From the NCBI GenBank assembly GCA_015658765.1, contig DQOE01000429.1:1-5658 (forward strand): DNA of 5,658 nt. The letters are read 5' to 3'. The notes beneath the pieces were generated by a model. That model searched no databases. It was not told the DNA's origin and saw nothing but the letters and a program-made list of their open reading frames with translations. Below are positions 1 through 5,074 of the stretch, one piece after another; position 1 is the stretch's first letter, and each line of letters begins with the position of its first letter. The position numbers were made by a program, and so were the translations under genes. This stretch comes from Verrucomicrobiota bacterium. GTDB taxonomy: Bacteria; Verrucomicrobiota; Verrucomicrobiia; Limisphaerales; UBA1096.

Positions 1-39
1 GAACAGTTAACTCTGATACAGGCGCACTGGCAACAGTGA
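1..39 (+). CDS. 3' end of an unidentified upstream gene (partial)
   Basis: The reading frame from base 1 is open and ends at TGA (37-39), giving a C-terminal tail EQLTLIQAHWQQ. Twelve codons are too few to name a product. The case for it being a real gene end is its junction: the TGA overlaps the GTG start of the permease (36-38) in a GTGA arrangement, the same four-base overlap type as the TTGA junction at 3671-3674 further down the operon. If correct, the operon begins upstream of the window and the permease is translationally coupled to this gene. A 39-base open frame can easily arise by chance, so this is an inference. Confidence 0.45.
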   Translation, partial: EQLTLIQAHWQQ

Positions 40-1295
40 CCAATACACCCAAATCCAGTCTCGGTCTTTTATCACACCTCAGCGCGATGATGTTCATCCT
101 CTTTTTTGTCTGGGGGGCGTGGTTTGCCGGTCTGGGGCGCTTCATGCTTGAAGCCGGTATGGCTGATTCCATCGGCAACGCCTACGCCTGCACCCCCATC
201 GCCGCCATCATCACGCCGTTCTTCATCGGTGTCTTTGCCGACCGATTCATAAACGCCGAAAAACTCCAGGGCCTTCTGCTGCTGCTCTCGGGTGTCTTTA
301 TCGCCATCGCCCCCAGTTATGCCAACCACGACGACGCCACTATCTTCGTCAATCTGCTCCTCGCTCACGCGCTCTGTTTCATGCCGACTCTGAGCCTCTC
401 CAACACCATCTGCCTGAAACACCTCGCTGACTCCGAAACTGAGTACCCCAGGGTTCGAATCTTCGCGACACTCGGCTGGATCGTCGCAGGTTTATCTGTC
501 AGTTACATTTTCAATTTCGACACGTCCGCCAATCAGTGCTACGTGGCTGCGGGTGCCGCATTTGCTGTCGGCATCTACTCATTTTTTCTGCCCAAGACAC
601 CCCCTCCGGCAAAAGGTGAAAAGGTGAACTTTGGCGAACTAATCGGCGCCAGCACGCTGCCCTATTTTAAGAATTTCGCCTTCGCCGTATTCATGTTCGC
701 ATCCCTGCTTGCTTGCATCGCCTTCATGCCGTACTGGGCCAATCTTGCGGGTTATCTCGGAAAAGCCGGAATGGAAAAAACCACAGCCTTCCTCACATGG
801 GGGCAAGTCGCCGAACTCCCTGTCCTGTTTTTTGTGCTCCCCTTCTTCCTTAAAAAAGTCGGCATCAAATGGACTATCGCCATCGGCGTCGGTTGCTGGA
901 TCCTCCGCTATTATCTTTTCTCAGCCACCGCCGGCCAACTTGCCGGTGGAGCTGTACTCAATGATGTTTTCGCGCTGCTGCTCATTGCGGTCCTGTTGCA
1001 CGGCTTTTCCTACGATTTTGTTTTTGTCTCCGGTTACCTCTATGTGGACAAGCACGTTGATAAAAAAATACGAGCCCAAGCTCAGGGCCTCTTGACTGTC
1101 TTCACTCAAGGCATCGCCTTCTACATTAGCTCCAGGCTTTTCGCCGGGTACTACTTTAATGAAATCGTGGGAGAAAGCGGTGGGTTTACCGAATGGAAAC
1201 AATTCTGGTTGCTGCCTGTGGGTTACCTCTTCGTGATTTTCGTACTGTTCATCGTACTGTTCCGCGATAAAAAACCAGACGAAGCCATGCCGTAA
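36..1295 (+). CDS. MFS permease, nucleoside:H+ symporter (NupG/XapB-like) family
   Basis: A 419-residue inner-membrane transporter, close to the usual length of the family (E. coli NupG is about 418). About twelve hydrophobic segments are visible, near residues 15-34, 45-67, 76-94, 102-125, 141-160, 168-185, 212-240, 250-272, 276-297, 305-333, 349-372 and 387-409. Family-like blocks are VWGAWFAGLG in helix 1, GVFADRF in the loop between helices 2 and 3, PRVRIFATLGWIVAG (138-152), and HGFSYDFVFVSGYLYVD followed by AQAQGL in the C-terminal half. Members import nucleosides by proton symport, but many homologues in the PVC phyla sit in carbohydrate clusters and their substrates are unproven. The GTG start has no clear Shine-Dalgarno sequence but overlaps an upstream stop (GTGA), suggesting coupled translation. 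The frame is open to base 3, so an earlier start outside the window cannot be excluded. It is the first complete gene of the operon and probably brings in the substrate of the enzymes that follow. Confidence 0.85.
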   Translation: MTNTPKSSLGLLSHLSAMMFILFFVWGAWFAGLGRFMLEAGMADSIGNAYACTPIAAIITPFFIGVFADRFINAEKLQGLLLLLSGVFIAIAPSYANHDDATIFVNLLLAHALCFMPTLSLSNTICLKHLADSETEYPRVRIFATLGWIVAGLSVSYIFNFDTSANQCYVAAGAAFAVGIYSFFLPKTPPPAKGEKVNFGELIGASTLPYFKNFAFAVFMFASLLACIAFMPYWANLAGYLGKAGMEKTTAFLTWGQVAELPVLFFVLPFFLKKVGIKWTIAIGVGCWILRYYLFSATAGQLAGGAVLNDVFALLLIAVLLHGFSYDFVFVSGYLYVDKHVDKKIRAQAQGLLTVFTQGIAFYISSRLFAGYYFNEIVGESGGFTEWKQFWLLPVGYLFVIFVLFIVLFRDKKPDEAMP

Positions 1296-1316
1296 GGGGA
1301 CAAAGCCCGAGGCCGC

Positions 1317-2303
1317 ATGATGAACATCAAGACAATCCTCGTGACCGGCGCAAGCGGCAAACTCGGGCGCTCACTAATCCCTGCCCTCCTCGGGGCCGGT
1401 TACTCGGTACGCGCCACACAATTCAAGACGCCCGTTAGAATTCCCGGCGTCAAGACCACAAAAGGCTCGATGAGCGACCCGGCATTCATCCGTCGCGCGC
1501 TCCGAGGGGTCGATGCTGTCTGCCACCTCGCCACTTGCAAAGAGGACGCCAACAACTTCATGGATGTCAGCGTCAAGGGAACCTTCACGCTGCTTGATGA
1601 GGCACGCAGACACAAACGCATCAAGCAACTCATCCTCGCTTCAGGCGATGCCGCGCTGGGCATCTTTTTTCATTCCCAACCCCAACCCCTCGACGAGAAC
1701 GCCCCTCTTGCCGCCTACCCCGGTTACTACGCTTTCTCCAAGGTCATGGAAGAAACGATGTTTGCCCAATACCACATCCAGTACGGCCTGCCGACCACCA
1801 CCCTGCGCATGTCCTGGGTACAGGACGAAGACGATCTCTTGGCTTATATGTCACTCCGCCCGCCCCATTTTGGCGGCCCTCGTTGGCGTGGCCTGGCGAC
1901 GACCCGGGTGCAAAAAAACTTCTTCGCACGCAGGCAAAACGCCGTCGGATGCCTGCTTCACCCGGGCGGCAAGCCCTTCGTGCGCCACATTGTCTCCGTT
2001 GCCGACGTCGCCGATGCCTTCCTGCTGGCGCTCGGAAACCGCAACGCAGTAGGTCAAACGTTCAATATCGCCGGGCCTGCACCATTCTCATACGATGTCC
2101 TGTCAAAACACATCGCGAGCCAACTCGACCTGCCCGTCGTAAATTTCATATGCCGCAACTCACACGATTTCGAGATCGACATCACCAAAGCGCGAACCGT
2201 GCTCGGATATCAACCTCAACTTGACGCCCTCCAGATCGCTGACCGAGCCGTCGCTTGGCGCAACGGAGGCGGAAAACGAACCAAAACCACATACGGCGGC
2301 TAA
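1317..2303 (+). CDS. NAD-dependent epimerase/dehydratase (extended SDR)
   Basis: A 328-residue cytosolic Rossmann-fold enzyme of the extended short-chain dehydrogenase/reductase group. The cofactor loop TGASGKLG lies at residues 10-17, fitting the TGxxGxxG pattern of this group. The segment GVDAVCHLA (64-72) is the usual end of the fourth strand. The catalytic YxxxK is Y138-K142 (YAFSK), and S109 in LILASG is a candidate for the active-site serine. The block HIVSVADVADAFLLAL (224-239) and GQTFNIAGP (246-254) are typical of the sugar-epimerase-like C-terminal domain. Such enzymes oxidise, epimerise or dehydrate sugars or sugar nucleotides; the substrate here is unknown. The gene begins 21 bases after the permease. 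Two ATGs stand in tandem (1317 and 1320). A GAGG at 1309-1312 is 4 bases from the first and 7 from the second, so translation may begin at 1320 and shorten the protein by one residue. The C-terminal tail is Gly/Lys-rich (GGGKRTKTTYGG) and probably disordered. Confidence 0.85.
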   Translation: MMNIKTILVTGASGKLGRSLIPALLGAGYSVRATQFKTPVRIPGVKTTKGSMSDPAFIRRALRGVDAVCHLATCKEDANNFMDVSVKGTFTLLDEARRHKRIKQLILASGDAALGIFFHSQPQPLDENAPLAAYPGYYAFSKVMEETMFAQYHIQYGLPTTTLRMSWVQDEDDLLAYMSLRPPHFGGPRWRGLATTRVQKNFFARRQNAVGCLLHPGGKPFVRHIVSVADVADAFLLALGNRNAVGQTFNIAGPAPFSYDVLSKHIASQLDLPVVNFICRNSHDFEIDITKARTVLGYQPQLDALQIADRAVAWRNGGGKRTKTTYGG

Positions 2304-2315
2304 CAGGAAAATCAT

Positions 2316-2320
2316 GGGAG
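2316..2320 (+). promoter_or_regulatory. Shine-Dalgarno site deciding the start of the Gfo/Idh/MocA gene
   Basis: GGGAG lies 8 bases before ATG 2329, which places the start directly before the N-terminal Rossmann strand (NCSVIGLG). An in-frame ATG at 2314 has only a weaker AGGA (2305-2308) and would add five residues. The frame also extends back to a TTG at 2221, but that would overlap the preceding gene by 83 bases with a low-complexity leader, and it is rejected. Confidence 0.6.
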
Positions 2321-2328
2321 ACACGAAA

Positions 2329-3327
2329 ATGAACACGATCAACTGCTCTGTCATCGGGCTTGGCTGGTTTGGCGAAAAACACTGCGAGGTCCTGCACAAC
2401 TTGCCCCAAGCCCAACTTCATGCGGTCTGCACACGCCGTCCGGATCGGTTGAAGGAAATCGCAAACCGATTCGCCACTCCTGCCTCATACACCGACTACC
2501 ACGACATGCTCGCCAATCCCGAGATCGAGGTTGTCAGCGTTGTCACCATGTGGGACCAGCACGTCGAACCCACCATCGCGGCGCTCGAGGCAGGCAAACA
2601 TGTCTTCCTCGAAAAACCCATGGCTTCATCCGTCGCCGACTGCGACCGCATCATTAAAGCCGCCGCCAACGCCCCAGGTAAATTCATGGTCGGTCACATC
2701 TGCCGTTTCAATCCACGCTACGCCGCCGCCAAGGCGGAGATCGACGCCGGCAACATCGGCGAAATCGTCTCCATCTACGCACGGCGCAACCTGCCCGCGT
2801 GGGTGACCGAAGACGTGCTCGAAAAGATCGGCCCCATCAGCGGCGACGCCGTCCACGACACCGATCTCATGCTCTGGTACACCAGCGCCAACATCAAAAC
2901 GGCCTACGGCCAAACCCACCGAGTACGCGATAAGAAATTTCCCGACATCGGCTGGATCATGTACCGCTTCGACAACGGCGCCATTGGCGTCTGCGAAGTC
3001 GTCTGGGCCCTGCCCGGCAAAAGCCCCTTCCAGATCGACGAACGCATGCAGATCGTCGGCACGACCGGATCCATCCAAATCCACGACACCGCCCCCAACC
3101 TACTGGTTGTTGACCAGGAATCGGCAAGACACCCGGACACCACTTACTGGCCCGAACTGCACGGCCAGCGTGTCGGCGCCCTGCGATCCGAGTGGGAATA
3201 TTTCCTCAAGTGCATCGCCGCCGACACCGAACCATCCGTCGTGTCGCCCACCGACTCACGCGCCGCCGTCGCCGCATGCCTCGCCGCCGAGCAATCAGCC
3301 GAGACCGGCCAAGTGATCGAACTCTAA
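2329..3327 (+). CDS. Gfo/Idh/MocA family NAD(P)-dependent oxidoreductase
   Basis: A 332-residue cytosolic dehydrogenase with the two-domain architecture of the inositol dehydrogenase/glucose-fructose oxidoreductase family. The N-terminal Rossmann domain has GLGWFG at residues 10-15. The family signature EKP is at 95-97 (VFLEKPMA), with K96 the expected catalytic lysine. GHICRFNPRY (122-131) opens the C-terminal substrate domain, and DAVHDTDLMLWY (173-184) carries H176 and D179 in the place of the family's HxxD motif, so the active site looks intact. Members oxidise a hydroxyl group of a cyclic sugar or polyol with NAD(P). The family is too broad to name the substrate. The gene starts 25 bases after the extended SDR and ends 14 bases before the VOC gene. 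With two SDRs in the same operon, the likely theme is reversible oxidation of one imported carbohydrate-like compound. Length is normal (about 330-380) and no disruption is seen. Confidence 0.9.
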   Translation: MNTINCSVIGLGWFGEKHCEVLHNLPQAQLHAVCTRRPDRLKEIANRFATPASYTDYHDMLANPEIEVVSVVTMWDQHVEPTIAALEAGKHVFLEKPMASSVADCDRIIKAAANAPGKFMVGHICRFNPRYAAAKAEIDAGNIGEIVSIYARRNLPAWVTEDVLEKIGPISGDAVHDTDLMLWYTSANIKTAYGQTHRVRDKKFPDIGWIMYRFDNGAIGVCEVVWALPGKSPFQIDERMQIVGTTGSIQIHDTAPNLLVVDQESARHPDTTYWPELHGQRVGALRSEWEYFLKCIAADTEPSVVSPTDSRAAVAACLAAEQSAETGQVIEL

Positions 3328-3341
3328 ACCCGAACCGCAAC

Positions 3342-3674
3342 ATGCAGTACCACCACACCGGCGTCGTCACCGACCAAAAGCAACCCAACGAATTCTACGT
3401 CGAGGCCACCAAGGTCTGGGTGACGGATCCGGACGACCACCCCTACCGGATTGAGTTCCTGCGCTTCGAGTCCGACACCCCCGTCAAGCCACCGGTCAGA
3501 GACCGCTGCCACACCGCCTACGAAGTGGACAACCTCGATGACGCCATCGCAGGCAAGAACGTTGTACTCGGACCGTTCGCTGCCCTCAACGGCTTGCGCG
3601 TCGTGTTCATCGAGGAAGACGGCGCTGTCATCGAGTACATGCACTTCAGCGAGGGAAGGACGAGAATCAATTGA
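3342..3674 (+). CDS. small VOC-superfamily protein (glyoxalase/dioxygenase fold), metal-binding
   Basis: A 110-residue protein, the size of one minimal VOC chain (two beta-alpha-beta-beta-beta modules). All four positions where VOC enzymes bind a divalent metal can be matched: H5 in HTGVVT, E38 in PYRIEFLRF, H57 in HTAYEVDNLDDAI, and E98 in GAVIEYMHF. HTAYEVDNLDDAI is a typical start of the second module. This supports a metal-dependent enzyme such as an isomerase, epimerase, lyase or dioxygenase rather than a binding protein, but the reaction cannot be told. ATG 3342 gives a protein that begins right at the first VOC strand, 14 bases after the preceding stop. No clear Shine-Dalgarno sequence precedes it, so translation may depend on the upstream gene. 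Longer in-frame starts inside the preceding gene are rejected because their residues are Arg-rich shadow sequence. The stop overlaps the next start (TTGA). It sits between two dehydrogenases, suggesting that it acts on a keto or enol intermediate. Confidence 0.75.
   Translation: MQYHHTGVVTDQKQPNEFYVEATKVWVTDPDDHPYRIEFLRFESDTPVKPPVRDRCHTAYEVDNLDDAIAGKNVVLGPFAALNGLRVVFIEEDGAVIEYMHFSEGRTRIN
3651..3660 (+). promoter_or_regulatory. ribosome-binding region for the TTG-started SDR gene
   Basis: The purine-rich GAGGGAAGGA ends 10 bases before TTG 3671. It supports the unusual TTG start, as does the four-base overlap of that TTG with the VOC stop codon (TTGA, 3671-3674), an arrangement expected to couple translation of the two genes. 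Confidence 0.5.
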
Positions 3675-4447
3675 CAACCAGCATCAGCGGAAAAACAATC
3701 GTAATCACCGGCGGAACATCCGGCATTGGTGAAGCCTGCACGCGACACTTCGCAAAGTCTGGCGCCAAGGTCATCACTTCGTCGATCCAACAGCACGAAG
3801 GCCAAACGCTCCAGCAGGAACTGCTTGACGCCGGCCATGATGTAACATTCGTCGACTGTGACGTGACCGACGACACCGCTGTCGCCGCGCTCGTACAAAC
3901 CGCGCTCCAAAAGCACAGCCGCATTGACGCCGCACTCGCCAACGCCGGCGTCTGGCGCCAGGGCAAAGCCACCGACGCCACACGCGACGACCTCGACCTA
4001 CTCATGAGCGTCAACGTCATGGGCCCCGTCTACCTCGCCAAACACCTCGCCCCCGTCTACAAAAAACAAGGTGGCGGCGTGCTTGGCATCACCACCTCCG
4101 TCGCCGCACACATCGGCTTTCCCTCACACGTACTTTACTGCGCCTCTAAAGCCGCCGCAGAATCGCTTGTACGCTGCCTGGCCACGGATCACGCCGGCGT
4201 GATGCGCGTCGTCGGCCTCTGCCCCGGCACGATCGACACTCCCATGCTAGCCGCGACCTGCGCCGGGTGGGACAAAACCAAAGAAGAAATTTACGCCGAC
4301 GTTCGCCAACGCATCCCCGTACGCCGCTTGGGTGAACCCATCGACATTGCGCACGCCGCCGCCTTCCTGCTCTCCGACGACGCCGGCTACATCAACGGCA
4401 CCAGCATCGTACTTGACGGTGGAACCATGGCGCTCCCCCCCTGGTAA
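3671..4447 (+). CDS. SDR family NAD(P)-dependent oxidoreductase (classical SDR)
   Basis: A 258-residue protein of normal length for a classical short-chain dehydrogenase. The cofactor motif TGGTSGIG is at residues 13-20, NAG at 91-93, the structural Asn in SVNVMG at N115, and the catalytic triad is S143, Y156 and K160 (YCASK). The segment PGTIDT (185-190) and the C-terminal INGTSIVLDGG (241-251) are usual for this group. All key residues are present, so it should be an active NAD(P)-dependent alcohol/ketone oxidoreductase, but the substrate is not readable. D62 in VDCDVTD belongs to the adenine-binding D-V region. The TTG start is chosen because it gives a standard N-terminus (SGKTIVITGG), has a purine-rich site upstream and overlaps the preceding stop by four bases. 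It is the last gene of the operon: a terminator hairpin begins at its stop codon. It probably performs a second oxidation or reduction on the compound handled by the Gfo/Idh/MocA enzyme. Confidence 0.9.
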   Translation: MTTSISGKTIVITGGTSGIGEACTRHFAKSGAKVITSSIQQHEGQTLQQELLDAGHDVTFVDCDVTDDTAVAALVQTALQKHSRIDAALANAGVWRQGKATDATRDDLDLLMSVNVMGPVYLAKHLAPVYKKQGGGVLGITTSVAAHIGFPSHVLYCASKAAAESLVRCLATDHAGVMRVVGLCPGTIDTPMLAATCAGWDKTKEEIYADVRQRIPVRRLGEPIDIAHAAAFLLSDDAGYINGTSIVLDGGTMALPPW

Positions 4448-4504
4448 ACCGCACGACAACACGAGGGGTTTCATACCGTGTGCATTGGCGGTTTACATTT
4501 TTTT
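4444..4504 (+). terminator. Rho-independent terminator of the operon
   Basis: A perfect 9-bp inverted repeat, GTAAACCGC (4444-4452) with GCGGTTTAC (4488-4496), is followed by A and then seven T (4498-4504). Between the arms a smaller hairpin, ACACG (4459-4463) with CGTGT (4477-4481), can fold and bring the arms together. The TAA stop of the SDR gene (4445-4447) is part of the 5' arm. The T-run is only on the + strand side, so this serves the left-hand operon and not the convergent ankyrin gene. The 35-base interval between the main arms is longer than usual. Bases 4505-4599, between this terminator and the ankyrin stop, hold nothing else I can support. Confidence 0.7.
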
Positions 4505-4599
4505 AACGGATGTTTTTTGGTGATGTGAGGCAGACTATTCAATTGCTGGATTAATAGCTGCCACCCGGCTTGATTCCGCAATCACCGCACCAAAGTGTT

Positions 4600-5010
4600 T
4601 CATTTCAATTCTGCACCCGTCTTGCCGCCGTGTTTGCGGAGGAGGTTGGCTGTTTCGGTGTTATCTTCATCAACGGCCCAATCTAGCGGTGTGCTGCCAA
4701 AATCATTCTTCGCATTCACATCCGCACCTGCGGCAATGAGTAGTTCAGCGATTTCCTTGTTTTCCGCACCATGCAAAGGAGTCCCACCAACATCATTATT
4801 CGCATTCACATCTGCACCTTTGGCGATCAGTAGTTCAGCGATTTCCTTGCGATCTCCAAGAGCCGCACGATGCAAAGGAGTCGATCCAGTCCTATTACCC
4901 TTCACATTTACATCTGCACCTTTGGTGATTAGAAGTTCGCCGATTTCCTTATGACCAAGCACAGTCGCATTATGCAAAGGAGTCTTTCCCTTCTCATCCT
5001 TTGAAGCCAA
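4600..5010 (-). CDS. small ankyrin-repeat protein
   Basis: A 136-residue protein made almost entirely of ankyrin repeats, which form helix-turn-helix stacks for protein-protein contact. Repeats can be read from TPLH at residue 10, TPLH at 44, TPLH at 77 and TPLD at 107. Each of the first three is followed by an (E)LLI..GADVN block (GADVN at 31, 65 and 95). The end, NLLRKHGGKTGAELK, is a capping tail of the kind common in PVC-phylum ankyrin proteins. Spacing is 34, 33 and then 30 residues: the third repeat (TPLHGAENKEIAELL) lacks three residues in its first helix/turn. There is no signal peptide or membrane segment, so it is probably cytosolic. The start is TTG 5010, as no ATG, GTG or TTG lies between it and the upstream stop at 5065-5067, and a strong Shine-Dalgarno sequence supports it. 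The gene is visibly AT-richer than its neighbours. Its partner is unknown; the DUF1552 gene lies 60 bases upstream on the same strand. Confidence 0.8.
   Translation of the reverse strand: MASKDEKGKTPLHNATVLGHKEIGELLITKGADVNVKGNRTGSTPLHRAALGDRKEIAELLIAKGADVNANNDVGGTPLHGAENKEIAELLIAAGADVNAKNDFGSTPLDWAVDEDNTETANLLRKHGGKTGAELK
4702..4984 (-). repeat. tandem ankyrin-coding DNA repeats
   Basis: The ankyrin repeats are alike as DNA, not only as protein. Bases 4702-4759 and 4792-4849 match at 52 of 58 positions with a 90-base offset. Bases 4809-4849 and 4911-4951 match at 35 of 41 with a 102-base offset. The 13-mer ATGCAAAGGAGTC (+ strand) occurs three times, at 4771, 4870 and 4972, spaced 99 and 102 bases apart. 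The periods are multiples of three, so copy-number changes would keep the frame. This suggests fairly recent duplication by slippage or unequal recombination. Confidence 0.75.
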
Positions 5011-5017
5011 ATCGCAG

Positions 5018-5025
5018 TCACCTCT
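5018..5025 (-). promoter_or_regulatory. strong Shine-Dalgarno site of the ankyrin gene
   Basis: On the - strand the sequence reads AGAGGTGA, of which GAGGTGA is fully complementary to the usual 3' end of 16S rRNA. It lies 7 bases before the TTG at 5010, which is ideal spacing. It is the best ribosome-binding site in the window and the main reason to accept a TTG start for the ankyrin gene. Confidence 0.65.
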
Positions 5026-5046
5026 TGGAGCTTGGGATTGAATCAG

Positions 5047-5074
5047 ATTATCACGCGCTAAAACTTATGGTCAG
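5047..5074 (-). promoter_or_regulatory. possible sigma-70-like promoter for the ankyrin gene
   Basis: On the - strand, CTGACC (5069-5074, four of six matches to TTGACA) and GATAAT (5047-5052, five of six matches to TATAAT) are 16 bases apart. They would start transcription near 5040, just ahead of the Shine-Dalgarno site at 5018-5025. The -35 box overlaps the end of the DUF1552 gene. Such matches are common by chance, so this is tentative. Confidence 0.25.

Noticed and set aside
2221..2328. N-terminal extension of the Gfo/Idh/MocA protein from TTG 2221 or ATG 2314
   Set aside because: TTG 2221 would overlap the extended SDR gene by 83 bases and add a polar, non-family leader. ATG 2329 has a well-spaced GGGAG and begins at the Rossmann strand.
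2626..3084. 152-residue minus-strand frame inside the Gfo/Idh/MocA gene
   Set aside because: It is antisense to an intact, motif-complete enzyme and is an Asp/Gly/Val-rich shadow typical of GC-rich coding DNA.
3192..3341. N-terminal extension of the VOC protein into the preceding gene
   Set aside because: The added residues are Arg-rich out-of-frame translation of the dehydrogenase gene. ATG 3342 starts exactly at the first VOC strand.
4505..4599. Search for a terminator of the ankyrin gene or an attachment site between the convergent genes
   Set aside because: No inverted repeat with a T-run on the minus strand and no direct-repeat pair was found. The T-runs here read on the + strand.
4535..4603. 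22-codon minus-strand frame starting at an ATG that overlaps the ankyrin stop (ATGA)
   Set aside because: The overlap arrangement is suggestive, but there is no clear Shine-Dalgarno sequence, no recognisable motif and a frame of this length is common by chance.
4595..4954. 119-residue + strand open frame across the ankyrin gene
   Set aside because: It is the antisense shadow of the ankyrin repeats; its periodic Ser/Ala-rich sequence follows from the repeated DNA.
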